Source: Alitta virens
Lineage: Eukaryota > Annelida > Polychaeta > Phyllodocida > Nereididae
Direction of reading: 5' to 3'
DNA: 64,000 bases
Assembly: GCA_932294295.1 (NCBI GenBank)
Contig: OW028581.1
Span: 16,823,662 to 16,887,661, forward strand
A program made the translations under genes and the position numbers. Of this stretch, positions 1 to 12,760 are shown one piece after another (positions within the stretch are counted from its first letter, which is position 1; the number at the start of each line of letters is the position of its first letter). A model generated the notes under the pieces. The model ran no database searches. It was not told the DNA's origin and saw nothing but the letters and a program-made list of their open reading frames with translations.

Positions 1-49
1 AATTAAATACAATTATTGAAAAAAATAAAATAAATACATGACACTGTTT

Positions 50-283
50 GACAGAAAGCTGGTACCCAGCAGCTTTTCTAAGTCTATTTCCTCAGACGTT
101 CCAAGGTTCAATCCCCGGCCCGGCACTCTTCGTGAGCTATATGTCAGCTAGGCGTTGGTCACAGGATACATTAACCTGGTGGTGCCTTATTCTCGGAAGT
201 CTATGCTGGGGCAAGTAAAAGACCCCAACCATGGATAGCATCTCATCATAACTTCTGCCTCTGGTAGCTGTTTATATAATCCG
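50..283 (+). mobile_element. SINE-B copy (tRNA-related, plus orientation)
   Basis: A B-box-like CCAAGGTTCAATCCCCGG is followed by a body shared with other copies: GTGAGCTA, GGTGCCTT, then TGGGGCAAGTAAAAGACCCC and CATGGATAG. It ends in the tail CATCTCATCATAACTTCTG. The same body and tail recur at 13.7-14.0 kb, 23.7-24.1 kb, 33.8-33.95 kb and 44.6-44.7 kb. Confidence 0.6.
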
Positions 284-1496
284 ACAAAACTTCAGGTCAG
301 AAGCATTGAGATATATCTAAACAGCAAAAGAAGCTCCTGCCTTCTTTTATACAGAGAATGACCTCCAAAGCTGCTATCTTACAGTTAGAACCATTTCTGA
401 ATCTTTTATAAGGGCACTTCATCAGTTATTCAAAATACCTTCGAAAAACGTTTAAGGGAAATATTTGCATCCGCAGGGAGCAGGTGCTCCTCTGTACTCT
501 TTTATAACCTCTATGGACTGCGTAGGAGGAGATTTCGGACTCTTTGGAGCCAGGGATTAAATATTTATAGCAGAACTATGCGAGTCCCACAAGGCTTCTG
601 ACAAGTAACCCAGAACATTGAACTATAGCCTAAGTTTATATGATATTAAATGGACAATACATTTAAGAGGTCTATTTACTCAATTACTTAAATATTGTTA
701 AAAATTGTTACTAATATAACAAGTCAGTGTTAAGAAATTGAAACAGACAATACTGAAATTCTACAATATAACATTTGAATGTATCAGTATCTACAACCCG
801 CAATATCATGAACATGGCTTCAGAGGTTTACCTCCTACAAAAACTTTCAGATAACTTTACCAGAATGACCACTATAGTAAATGATGAGCTGAACGAAAGT
901 ATCAGGAAATTTTTATATAGGAAGTCAAACTGCGCATAACGAAACAAGTAAAAATGTACCTAAACAACTACTGAACAAGATTCTTCTACAACTCATGTGA
1001 AAGGTTGTACTAAAGTGCTGTAAATACTAAGTTTACAGTTAGAATAAGTCGTAAATTGATTTTTATTTCGGTCTTCCTTTCTACGCCTCTTATTTTTCCA
1101 CTCATTTATCTTTATTTAATGTTTACAAACCGAGGAGAGTAAGCCGAGAACTTGAGACACCTGCGGATGCTACTTCCTTCACCCGGCTAGCAAAAAAGTA
1201 AAAGGTCATCCTTGCATAAATCATAATTTCACCTCTCTCTCTATCTCAGTATCCGCGTAACTTTCGGCACGGGTCCAAGAATATGTTCTTGATTGATCAT
1301 CAACCCTATTCAGAACCTTATCTTTATACACGATAAGGAGATCTAGATGCCACAGAAACCACTTTCTGGCAGTGACCGCTGAGCTAGGGAATGATCAGCA
1401 TCACCAGGGATCAATACCATCAAAGGAGAAGACGGAGGACATCTATCATAGTGAAGGACATTAGCGTCACACCTCTTCCTTTCAAGGGTGAATACA

Positions 1497-1870
1497 CTTC
1501 GTGGCAGCTAATATAGACAGTCGTTACTTAATAAGATGGCAAGCTCCATAACATCAGGGGGCTGACTACACTTCCTGGCAGCTAATATAGACAGACAGAC
1601 AGACAATAAATTTATTTGACATTAATTTGGTACATTAATTGTAAATAAAAATATAGTCAGGCGACCCTGTTATGGCAATTAATGCCGCTGCCACAAGGCC
1701 ACCCTATGGATAAAATATCATAAATTTGGCTGTATCTCTGTCAGTGCAAGATCGTGAGTCAGTATTGCTTCTCAATTGTGACATAGCAATTTGAAAGGCT
1801 GCATGTTTCAGAGTATTTATTTAAGATATAATTTTTAAAATACCTTAGACAGTCGTTACTTAATAAGATG
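1497..1870. repeat. 74-bp duplication with an inserted retro-tail
   Basis: CACTTCGTGGCAGCTAATAT at 1497 and CACTTCCTGGCAGCTAATAT at about 1570 head two copies of one unit. After GACAG the second copy is interrupted by about 250 bp that starts (GACA)n-AATAAATTTATTTGAC. The unit then resumes with TCGTTACTTAATAAGATGG near 1851. The insert resembles the 3' end of a LINE read in reverse. The flanking GACAG looks like a target duplication. Confidence 0.5.
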
Positions 1871-2457
1871 GATAGCTCTACAACATCAGGAGGCAAAAAC
1901 ACCAATATAGTATATGAGGGTTAACATCAATGGTATACTTTTTTTGCCCGACAGCAATGACACTAAGTCAAGTGAGTCACAGAATGGTGTATACAGTCCT
2001 ATATTTTTTCTGATTATACAGCAAATACAATCTACACATAGCTGCAAAACAAATATGGCTTGCACAATACAAATTGATGCATAACCAAAAAACAACACTA
2101 TTGCAGTGGGCAAAAAGATCAGTTGCACTAAGCATTCAACATTTGTTCAAGGTCAAACTAAACGACCTCGAAATTTTGACATGCAAAGTAGTTATTTAAA
2201 CTATTTGATAGACAAAAAATAGGCAGTCCAGTTCTCAATTTTCTATGATCATACTGAACTTCAAGGGCAATTAGGAGATGAACTCTCCTGTTTTTACCAA
2301 CATCATTACATTAAATACGTCAATGGTGATTCACTCTACCATATTTCCCTGATTTAAAGCATCATTATCCAATCCACCACAAAAACAATACATGACCTAT
2401 AATCTACACAACAATACATGATTATTCATTGTATTTTCTTCACAGGATTTTACTTAC

Positions 2458-2582
2458 CATATTTTGTAGGAAATAACGTTTCGTCTTGTATGGATTTTTG
2501 CGTGAACGTCATGACGTATTCGACATACTGTGGGGCTGCGCATTTGCACTTTTTTCCTTTTTCATCAAACCATAAATATTGT
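2458..2582 (-). CDS. MOB2: MOB2-like kinase activator, exon 4 (internal, 125 bp)
   Basis: Read on the minus strand, the exon follows a TTTGCAG acceptor and ends at a GTAAGT donor. Its 41 whole codons begin QYLWFDEKGKKCKC and end DETLFPTKY, with one base of a Gly codon left over. This matches the MOB-family stretch 'QYYWYDERGKKVKC...PQYVDFVM...FPTKYG' at the centre of the Mob fold. The incoming phase (2) agrees with the AC left by exon 3, giving Thr just before Gln as in the family 'NTQYYW'. It leaves in phase 1. The next exon should carry the zinc-binding histidines (family HLFHVLAHIYWAHF). I searched by eye down to position 1 and did not find it, so the gene continues past the left edge. Confidence 0.93.
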
Positions 2583-4898
2583 CTGCAAATACAAAATAAT
2601 TAGTTGTAAATATCATAAAACATCATACATGAAATCAACTGTTTTAAGCCTACTACATGTTAGCCCGTACTTCCTTCGTATTTTTACAAATATTTAGCAA
2701 GATCACAGTTAAAAAACCTCACTGATCAAGACGTTGAGACGTCAAATCTCCTGAAGGTAAATTGATCAAACGTTATGACTCCAGAGATTGGGAATCTATA
2801 TTCTAGAAGATCACATTTGTTCTTCACTTTTCTGTACTATTTCTTTAAACAATGCCTGCAATAGGCGAGATATTACTGCTCTAAATGGGTATAAACACAC
2901 ATGCCCTGAGGCAAATGATATCTCGCATACATAATTAGGAACTTGAACCACAAGTTGGCACATAATATCCAAGTTTTCCAAAGACCAATACCCTGAACAT
3001 TGTCCTCACTCATGTAGGCGCAATTCCTTTGTTTGGTCCATAATCATGTAAATATTGCGTTTCATTTCAAAACAAAATCTCCAGGGTATATGATATGATA
3101 GTTATCCAACAGTTAGAGCAATTTATCATAAAGGTCCTGACATTTTAGTCATGAAATGATTGATAGTCAGTCCATTTAAATATGTTCAAGTTTCATAGTG
3201 TGACAAACAAGTATTCACCAACGATACAAAGGAGCCAATTTATCAACAAGTTATCATTTATCAAAAGTAATTACATGGACTGTTACATGAAATCCAGCTG
3301 TACGCAGCTGCACAAGTGCAAAAAAAAAAAGCATTTTAAACTGACAAAGAAACAGGCAGCCTAAAACTTAAGTTGAGGATTTAGTATTAGAGGATTCAAG
3401 GCTTAGTTCTGCCTCACCATGCTCACGTCAGTGCCCTAGACCGAAACATTGCTGTCATTTGCAAGCACGCCAATAGGCAGTTTGTCGGGCTATTAGTGCC
3501 CTAAAGAAGTTCATGATGAATGGTGGTGGTGGATTAGGGCTTTACGTCCTGTATTTCTGCACCTGATGGGCTAATTAGGACAGGGACCATGGCAATGAGA
3601 CGAAGGATGAAACAGCCATCCAACATAGGCTCGACCGGGAATTGAATCCGGGACCCAGTGGTTGGAAGCCCAGCGCGCTACCACTGAGCTAGGCCCCCAC
3701 CCCGTTTATGATGAATTAAACTGAATTACCCAATAAGTCCATGACAGTATCTAAGTTTTTTTCAATGTTCAACATGATTCTTCATGACATTCAAATAAAT
3801 AAGGTCATCGACATCTAAAATAATGACATCCCAACAAAATGTCAAATGTCGAAGAGTCAGCTGGTGTGTCGCAATCATCCCATTATGAAGATTATCATGA
3901 TTATGATTCAATGGATAGTCATTATTTGACCGAGTATCTACATGTCTATGCCAAATATCTCTGATTTTCACTACGTCGTTAACGCTAACAGATGAGCGTA
4001 TTAATATTATCGTGCTGCGCAGTTTTGAGTCAAACAAAAAAAATAAAACGCCAAAAAAAACCTGCCCTGGTTCTGGAAAAATGTCAAAGCAGCAACATCA
4101 AGCACCTACAAATGCCACATATTGCAAATATTCCTCGTTCATAACACCCGTCTGATTTTTTATTATCTCCCACCCACCCTCCTCGGTAGCACAAAAAACT
4201 AGTCCTACCCCACCAGCCATTTGTTGAGAACACACCGCAAATTTATCTAGCTTATACCGTCTCGACTAAAATAGTCGCAGGACCTGATAACACAACAAGG
4301 CAAGACAAAAGCCTACAGAATAATGTAGGTCTGAATACAATGCATATATCTCACAACAGCCACATATTGCATATATACCTCTCATAGTCATGATAATATT
4401 AAGATGATGCAAATATATCTGATAGAACTCTCATTAGTGAAAATCGAACCCATTCAACAATTTGTTCAATGTCCGTTATGGTCAAATCGGTATGAGATGG
4501 TTTAATTGAACTCTTAACAATCCTAAGTTCATATCTTTAGATATTATATGTACCTTGCCATGCATGAATAAAAAAGAGACCCCCCCCCCCCCCCCAATCA
4601 AAATCACGATTTAAGGACGCCAGATTGGTTAGTGTCTGGACTAATTTCATGATACTGTTTTGCTTTTTGATTTGAAGACCCTAGATAGAAATAGAAATTA
4701 ATTCCAAAAATAGTATTTTTCTGTGGGGTTCACCTCTCTTTGCATGGCATTCCAGCTGTACAAGCTATACAACTGTTACAGACATGGATCAAAATGTTGA
4801 ATATTTCTACACATTGAACCATTACACAGCGTAGATGATAAATAGTGACTTAATACATATCAGCGAGTACTACAATGTACATCTTTTTCTTTACTTAC
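2583..4898 (-). other. MOB2 intron 3: one SINE-A copy, one poly-C tract
   Basis: There is no exon evidence on either strand. It contains the SINE-A insertion at 3521-3707 and a 16-base C run at 4580-4595. The rest is AT-rich unique-looking sequence. Confidence 0.7.
3521..3707 (-). mobile_element. SINE-A copy 1 (tRNA-Gly-derived)
   Basis: On the minus strand the head reads GGGGGCCTAGCTCAGTGGTAG (A box), an anticodon loop CTTCCAA (TCC, Gly) and a B box GATTCAATTCCC. Next comes a unique body (TTGGATGGCTGTTTCATCC, CCTAATTAGCCCATCAGGTG) and a CCACCACCA tail. The 8-bp repeat ATGATGAA flanks it (3513-3520 and 3708-3715). Three more copies in the window share the entire layout, which makes this a SINE and not a functional tRNA gene. 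Confidence 0.88.
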
Positions 4899-4995
4899 GT
4901 ATTGCTAGGTCCTGACATTGTCGAACATGTCGAAGATGTGCAGTATTCTGATACTGTGCCGTACATGAGGTTTATGTGTTCAAAAAATGATATTG
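4899..4995 (-). CDS. MOB2: MOB2-like kinase activator, exon 3 (internal, 97 bp)
   Basis: The acceptor is TTTTTGCAG and the donor GTAAGT on the minus strand. The exon encodes ISFFEHINLMYGTVSEYC followed by TSSTCSTMSGPSN. This is the hallmark MOB segment (family 'FFHHINLQYSTISEFC....C'). The CX4C pair supplies two of the four zinc ligands of the Mob1/2 fold, equivalent to C79 and C84 of Mob1. Phase fits on both sides: A from exon 2 plus CA makes Thr, and the terminal AC is completed by exon 4. MOB proteins bind the N-terminal region of NDR/LATS kinases. MOB2 is known to bind NDR1/2 (STK38/STK38L) and to compete with MOB1. That role is inferred from the family. Confidence 0.95.
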
Positions 4996-7451
4996 CTGCA
5001 AAAAGAAAGTGAAAAATAACTTTAATCATATGAAACAATGATTAATGTTCATAAATCAATAATTGATCACCCAATTAAATTATCAGAATTGACATAGATA
5101 TATCAAATTGAAATATTCATATTACTTCTGCAACAACTTTTACTGATAACCATGGCAGCTGCATAGGATTAACACAGATTGAGATGAGGTAGTGCAGCCC
5201 TCTATCCCAAAATCTTGCCACTCACAAGGGTTTTTCCTAACTTTTTCATATATCACTGAAGAACTGTACAGCTGTAGATTTACAAGTTTGCATCAGCTTA
5301 ATCGGATTTATCATTCGGTGGAAACACAAGACATCGGAAAATTGCTTGCCCAGCTTGTGCCAGGTGCGAGGAAATTCTTTCTATAGGCCAAGATAAACAT
5401 GATATGGTTTTGTAACTCTGCCACTCCTATTTCCGATAAGAGACATATCGTCATATATATCCACTAATGAAAAATATTATAACAGGATTACTGTGTACCA
5501 TGATGAAGTTAACTTGTATATTTTCATTGACCATATTTTTAGTCTGTTGACGTTGCAAAATTCACATCAAATCATGTGAAATGATGCAATTGATTGCTGG
5601 AATATCCACCAATCAGAAAAAAATGAATATCATGGCTGATTGGTATTTTTCCTTTGAACAAAAGTCTCTTTCTTTAATATTGATTCCAATGAATTTGTTA
5701 TTCTGCCACTTAAATATGAATATGTCAATCTGACCACTGCAGACAATAAAAGTAGACGACAAAACTTTCATTGGGAAAATAAGAAATCTACATTTCACTT
5801 TCATATGTGTACTTAGCTAAGAATAAATTGTATAACTCTTCATTTACAACCAAATGGATATTTCTTACAACACGGAAGTTAAATATATCATTTATTTCAC
5901 GCTCTTATAAGTATGATAAGTGTTTAAGTTACTATATCTTGAATTATATTAAAACGAAAAGTACTCGAGCATCACTACTGATCGATACAGAACCTCTTGA
6001 AATGTTTGCTCTGAGGCGGAGATGCAAAAGTTGTAGGTCAAGATGATTTTACTGATGTTGGCACAATGTCACTCAAAAATCACTCCAAAATCACTAAAAA
6101 TGTCACTCGAATGACAGAAAGATTGACATCCCGTGGTAAAGCAGTTCAGATAACGCTTTTTTACGAGCATCAATGTGACGTGATGCGTGGACACACATTT
6201 TTTTGATGGACAATTGGCGACAAGAAAAACTGATCTTGAATTTATTAGTTTCTATTAACAGCTAACAAATGATTACCCAGATTTGTCACCTTAAGCGTCA
6301 ATCATATTTATTAAGCAAGAGCAATGGTTGTAAATTTCTAACTTAGCGTTAACGAAACTGTTCACGACAAGAAACACTGATGTTGAATTTATTACTTTCT
6401 ATTATCGTGATAAACCAGATTTATCATGATGATGGTAAATGTCTCACTCCGTGCTAACGACTCGTGATATTCTTGACATCATATGGATAAAGAAACTTGC
6501 ATTTCATCCACATCGTTCTACTTAGGATAGGCATGATTTATAAGCTAATAAGGGGAAAAGACTGTACTTGAAATCATGTAAATTATTGTAAATTTGTCTG
6601 TTGACCTGATGTGCAATTTATTATCCACAAAACAATGTCAGACAATGAATCTACAATGATCTACCTAATTAAGTTCATCATTGATGCATTTGATGATGTT
6701 TAACATACATGTTTAACATGTACATGATATATACATGAACACAATCATCTCTTAACAATGCTTAATGATTGTTGAATGACCCCTGAATGACTCCAATGTA
6801 ATCAAGTGCTTTGTGTAAGCCTGGCACAAGCATGCAATATACATATGATATGTGGAAGGTCTGCAAAGCTCTATTCATTAGTTATGCAAATTTCTGGCAG
6901 ATATTCAGCTTCCCTATAAATGATATCATAATGATATCATCACGATCTATGTGTATCTAGTTTTATTCATTTATTCATTCCGAGTTACCGGATTAGGCCA
7001 ATAAACCTTGATGAACAACAAACTACATTATGTGATCATATATGCTGATGCCATGATTGCTGTCTCCACTTCATTTCAGACAAGCAGTCTTTGTGGCTCC
7101 CATAGTATGAGCTTGAAGTCTGGCTTAATTACCGATTGAGAAATAGCATTGCATATCAAAGAAATACTGTTCGATTACTGCACATATCGCCATAGCGAAT
7201 CAAACACCACACTATCGATGAAAATGCAAGCTATTTTTGTTGTTGAGAAATAAGCATGATAGGCGACTGTTACAAATTACGTTTCATGAAATAACTTTTC
7301 TACATCTTGAGTTATCACGGTAATCACTGATATGACATTTAATCAAGTTGTGAGATGACTGATATATAATTAATCTTGCAATGAAGAGCTCCGAAACTTT
7401 ACAAACTCCTTCCTATTATTATCAGTAACTCCTTTAGTACTTAGTACTTAC
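4996..7451 (-). other. MOB2 intron 2
   Basis: AT-rich. I see no exon, tRNA or identifiable transposon in it. Short ORFs here lack family motifs and splice context. Confidence 0.6.
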
Positions 7452-7615
7452 TGTGAGTGGCTAGCCATTCATTATAATCTAGTCCGGGCGGTCGGGTGAC
7501 CAATTTGCAGAGATCGTAGTCTGTTATCTTTTCTTTGGCATATTCGTCTTCTAAATATGGTTTGACTTCGTCTTGTAGATTTACCGGGGATTCTTTATCT
7601 TTCCGTCTACTTTTC
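7452..7615 (-). CDS. MOB2: MOB2-like kinase activator, exon 2 (first shared exon, 164 bp)
   Basis: The acceptor is GCTCTTTTGCAG and the donor GTAAGT. The exon starts with the third base of a codon, then KSRRKDKESPVNLQDE, the motif YLEDEYAKEKITDYDL, and ends LDYNEWLATH plus one base. It aligns with vertebrate MOB2 residues about 7-55 (GKSKAKP, YLEPEHTKARITDF, IDLNEWLAS). The YLE-E--K-+ITD signature and the position relative to the start favour MOB2 over MOB1 or MOB3. Because it begins in phase 2, any usable first exon must end with two bases of a codon. Four candidates in the window do so. The ORF reading upstream into the intron (MFLLFC) is intronic pyrimidine tract, not protein. Confidence 0.94.
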
Positions 7616-7699
7616 CTGCAAAAGAGCAAAAACAATTTTTAAAATTCATGAAGATACATGGATACGTATATCTGTGGGACATGTGCACAATGCATGTAG

Positions 7700-7995
7700 T
7701 GAGTGATGCAGGCTCAGTTCACTGCTCAAGGTCTTGGGTTCAGTGTTCTAGGACCAGACTCTCATTGGATAACTCATCCAGATGATGTCCCGAACGACAC
7801 AAACCCGTCAGTGTCTTGTATTCGAAGCGCACTCCGAGACAAACACATGATATCCCTCAAGGGGTGAAATTAGACCGATTCATCAGTCCCTCCATCAGAT
7901 GTATGAGGGTGAAATGCCACATGAGCAGCCAGTGGTATCACTTCATCCTTACGTCTGCCTCTGAGTCTCTGACATCAAGTTCATATCATCATGAA
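7700..7995 (+). mobile_element. Probable diverged SINE-B copy
   Basis: A B-box-like GGTCTTGGGTTCAGTGTTC near 7730 is followed by a longer diverged body. The end CTTCATCCTTACGTCTGCCT corresponds to the SINE-B tail CATCTCATCATTACTTCTG. Boundaries are approximate. Confidence 0.4.
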
Positions 7996-9189
7996 CAATA
8001 GTCTAAGCTACAGACCATCTGAACTGAGACAATATTGCAAAATGATACAATAACTTGTTGAATATTTTTCTTCATTACATTTAAAAGCCCAACGCAATTG
8101 TGGTTCAATAATGTTCGACATTTTAAGTGTATTGGCACCAGATGAACCCAGTGACACAAACATGAGCCGAGCTTTTACAGTTGATTGAGTCTACAATAAA
8201 TGTTACTTAAGCTGTTAACAGCTAACAAAGGTATAATTAAATGATAATCGCACTGTTCTCAAATATAATTATTTTCCGGCACTCAAGGAATAACAGCGGT
8301 TTGTCAGGCAATAAAACACAACATAAAACCTATTTATAAATATGATAAATCAGTGATTTCTTTTCTTCATAATAAGTTCCCTTTTTTGCACAAAATCTTA
8401 TCACATAGATGAGACACCAAACAATAATATTATTGATTAATGATTAACAATAATCAAGATCTCATAAATCAGTCAGAAACAAAGACCGTATGACATTATC
8501 ATGATCATTGATCAATGCGCTCCCTTTGGACTCATTGTACGCAATTCTGATCTCATTTATGACCTAACAGGCCACCTGGGGTCGCAATAATAATACAAAA
8601 ATCCCAATATGGTAATCAAGGAATAAAATTAAAATGCTCTCAGTAATTCTTGATTAACATGATTAACAGTATCAATATCATACCACATTTGCTTTCTTAA
8701 TGATCAATGCAGATCCATGCCCTAGGCCTAAATATCATATTCCAGTTACATGACCTTGGATACTGGGTCAAGGTCATCTGGTCATAGTGCAATAAAAAAA
8801 GAATAAAGCTAGAACCACACTAGTTTGTTCCATTATATATCATGTATATGTATGATCCAGTCATACAGAGTTTGATTTCATGAGCTAAAATCGAAAGTCG
8901 ATATCCTTTGATGTTTTTTTAAAGTTGTCTAAGCTGAGGCACACGAGACATCCTATGGAATTCATAGTACATAAATGTAGCAGAAACATGGTACAAGAAG
9001 TCTAGACCACATCCACTTAAAACAGAAAATGAAGATAAGATTGAACTATTCTGCATGTTCCATTATCATATATGATTATCAAACTTAGTCCCATTGTATG
9101 AAAACATGAGAAAGAAAGCAATGCATAACATCTCAACAATTCATATTAACATCTTAAATACCTAGGTCAAACAAAACAGCATAATTTAC

Positions 9190-9233
9190 CAAGGTGACAA
9201 CTGCAAAGCCGTTGCGAGCGCCTGTCGAATCAT
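9190..9233 (-). CDS. Possible alternative first coding exon of MOB2 (weak)
   Basis: On the minus strand an ATG opens MIRQALATALQLSP and runs into TTG|GTAAAT, a non-optimal but usable donor. Two bases (TG) are left, the phase needed by exon 2. It lies only 1.6 kb upstream of exon 2, and the 200 bp around it is richer in CpG than the surrounding intron. There is no homology support for the peptide, and a 44-base coding stretch with the right phase can arise by chance. I list it because three other first-exon candidates share its phase. Confidence 0.27.
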
Positions 9234-10890
9234 GTCACTTCTGTTTCGAATCAGATGAGGTGGCCTTCACTATTTGTCAGCGATTGCACATTATAATCTT
9301 CATTGACCTTATTTCGATCAGACCTTTGCAAAGAACACAGCGATTAATTTTGAAATGCAAGTTTGGTGTCAAATGTCAGTAAGAAAAAAGCCAAGGCTGA
9401 CATGCAATTTCAAGGCGACAAAAAAAGAGTGTCCCAGTTTCAATGAATCACTTCATAAGAGCCACTGCAATTTAGTGATCATTCAGCATCAAAATTAGTT
9501 GAACTAAGTCCTCCGATATAGTATTTATACCCAGAAATACTATCACTACACAGAAATGTCAATCGTAGGTGATTCTACACGTAATCCATGACCATTTTCA
9601 CTCGATTCAATCAAACCTCCTTAAACAATGTTAAACAAAACGTTGACACGTTGACGAAGTCCCAGAAAGTGGCTAACAGGTCTACACACTGCTTAATGAT
9701 GTCACATATTCTGATAATATGAATTCTGTATCAAAATTAAAAGTCTTATCACTGACCAAAATCTGGCTAGAGTGTTTAACATCTGCGGAAGGCGATTGTA
9801 TGCAAGAGTTTATCAAGATATTGTGATATAACGTTGGTGTCCTGTTTCGATATATGATGTCTAACACAAGTAAATACATCAAAAATATGCTATATCATGT
9901 AATATAATTAACTTTCTAAACATAAATTATCACTAACTGATACCAAGTAGGCCTATTTATAATTTATGCAATCAAACTTTTTGCACTCCCTGAATGTGTT
10001 TAAAAACATTATCAAATGAGCTTTCCTGAGTTTGGTGAGCTCACGACAAGTATTGTTTTACTACACAATAGCTCAAACTTGCCCTTTTGCAGACATTTGC
10101 AAACAAAAAGAAATACGAAATCCAGCAAGCTCGTGTTTATGTCCTTTTTTATATGCAAAACTATATACTAAGTCAACCGAAGTCACCATATGTACAATCT
10201 AAATATATAATTTTATACACATGTCTGGACATCAGTCAATAGTAAAGAGCAAAATGTGGTAGCTTATCATTGCTTATTATAACATGAATATATCATTTTG
10301 GGAATTTCCTGCATTATTACTTAAGCTTTTAGACGTGCTAAATTATGATCTAATATGAATTATGATCTAATATGATCAATGACAGTTTTTTTCCCCCCAA
10401 TATATTGCATGAGCTTCTTGCGTTAATTTGAATATGGAACACATATCATGTCAGAAATGAATCATGACAGCATTAATTCTTTAAATGTACTTTTAGGAAC
10501 CATAAAATTATTATCAGCTATCAATTAATGATAATAATAATCAAGATAATAAGTTACTAAACTGAAAGTATTAACCACTCAAAAAGTCAAAATGTATCAC
10601 AATTAGTGCAAATTGGTAATTTCACGGATGACAATTCGAAATGATACATTTTAAATTCCAGAAAACTGACATGATATATGGTTCACATTCAAATTGACAC
10701 CATTGTGTCCTGTCTAGTTATTACATGTCCTGTACATGGCACATACATGGTGGCAATGTATTGATAAGCACGATAAGTTTAACGACAAATGAATAAATGG
10801 TACTTCCATTAATTAAGTCCCCTTTAACTATCATACAGCTGTGTCAGTCCAATGCAATATGCAAAACTAAAACTTTTCACCATAATAACT

Positions 10891-10966
10891 AGATAGTCTA
10901 CCAGATAGTCTAATAGATAGTCTAAAAGTCTAACAGATAGTCTAATAGATAGTCTAAAAGTCTAAT
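10891..10966. repeat. Minisatellite AGATAGTCTAA
   Basis: Units AGATAGTCTACC, AGATAGTCTAAT and AGATAGTCTAAAAGTCTAAC alternate, giving a partly higher-order array of 11-12 and about 31 bp. Confidence 0.8.
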
Positions 10967-11892
10967 GATGTGAATTATAAGCACAATATCAAAACTTTTG
11001 TAACACCAGCCTGACTGTTCCACATATTATCAAGAAACACCACAGGAAATTGCAATAAAAAATGTAAAGACCAAATTTTCAAGTCTTGTATTGCATGGCC
11101 ATTTGAAGACTACACCCAGTTCCAACAATATTGTACTTATTTATAAACGTGCATGCCTAGATGCCCTGTATACAGTTCACCCCCAGATTGCGATAAGACA
11201 GTAACAAATATATAACGAACACCAAAAACACATAATTTACTGTCTCAATTTGTTAAACCGCCACATTAAAGTTCATTGCAGTCATACAATAACATTCAAA
11301 CAAGAGGAAACAAACTATCATACCATTTTTTCCACAATTCATTCATCGAAGGCAAAAATTCACCCATTGATATGCAATTGTGTATAATCCCATGTATCCA
11401 GAGAGCCACAATTGTTGATGGGCCTTGTCAATACCTCTCGACAACTGTGCTCAAACTGATAATGACTGTGTATATATATTCTGTTATATCATACACACTC
11501 TCATAAAGCTATGTGTAGAGATCTATCAATGAGTCATGTGTGTATCTATCCACCATGTATAAATATACATCGATTGGACAATATATTGGAAATGCACGCA
11601 CACTCAAACACATGCCAATTTCACAGGTTGGTGAGCAGTGAATTAACACAATTTAATAATTTCATGGCAGCCAAATGCGATACGCTTTTGACATTCATGC
11701 GACTTGGCATGTAACTGTCAAAATGTTGTCTTGAATTTGAACTGTATGGTGTGTAAGTAAGTCATAATTTCAGTTTTTTTCTTCTTCATTACAATGTATT
11801 TTGAATGTTTTAAATCGCATTAATTTATGTACATGTACTATATTTAGAAAAGTAATCTTTTGCATTTATCTTATTCATATGTTAATCGAGTA

Positions 11893-11925
11893 GTTGTCAG
11901 AGGCAGATGTAATGATGAGATCATA
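11893..11925 (-). repeat. SINE-B tail fragment, inverted
   Basis: GAGGCAGATGTAATGATGAG is the reverse complement of the SINE-B tail CTCATCATTACATCTGCCTC. No head is recognised on its far side. Confidence 0.4.
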
Positions 11926-12619
11926 CAATTGCCTTGATAAGACTATTACCCTTCATGTTGTCCAAATACTGTCCAGAATATTCAATGATTGGGCTGGTAG
12001 AGAATTTTGAGACTTAGCTCAGTCACTAGCTCATCCTTACTCAATAGAACAATTATGTAGAGCTAGTAAATGATTCAAACATAGCACCCCTTGACAATTC
12101 TAGCATCTAAAGCAATCTGTTCAAAATCATGATAACGTCTGCCTATTTTCACCACTTTTCCTAATTGCTTGCAACTCTATGACGTTGATCAGAAATCACC
12201 ATTAACGAGCAAGATTAACCCAAGGCAACCGATTCTCCCCGGGAACAAAACATTAATGGGAAGTAGGACTAGGGGATAAAACAAGTCGCAGAGCATTATG
12301 GGAAAAATCCTTGTGGTTGCCAAAGCGAAGGCCAGTGAATCATTGGTAATCTTGCAAACAAGGTCTTTTTCCTCCCCAGAAATAAATCCAAGCCTTGTGC
12401 TTTGTTCGCCTAATAATGTTTCGTTCTTAACGAGCTCGTATTAACTAAAGTACAAACGACCTCCATAGCCAATTAGCTGAAATTAATTAGGTTTTTCTCC
12501 TATATTTTTAAAATCATTCCACAAAATAAGGGCGAATATTCTCATAACGGCATTAAGCAACAAGCGACATGTTCAATTTTACAAGCATTATGGGTGTTCG
12601 TGCCACCATCCACATGATT

Positions 12620-12760
12620 CATGAAAATGGAAATCTATATATATATATTATTTAAATTTAAAGACCTTACAAAATTTAGGCCAAAAAAATTGGACCGCCC
12701 ATATATATACATACAATTACATATATATCAGTGTATATATATCATTTACAAACATTATCT
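12620..12760. repeat. AT-rich (TA)n microsatellite cluster
   Basis: Several short TATATATA runs occur here (about 12634, 12702, 12721 and 12736). Confidence 0.7.

Larger units (their letters stand above)
1..2457 (-). other. MOB2 intron 4 (partial): SINE-B and a small duplication
   Basis: No coding exon was recognised. It holds a SINE-B copy near the left edge (about 50-283). It also holds a 74-bp local duplication (from about 1497), one copy of which is interrupted by a LINE-tail-like insertion. The remaining sequence shows no recognisable feature. Confidence 0.7.

Noticed and set aside
1..2400. A final MOB2 exon with the HLFHVLAHIYWAHF motif.
   Set aside because: No minus-strand reading resembling it was found, so it is taken to lie outside the window.
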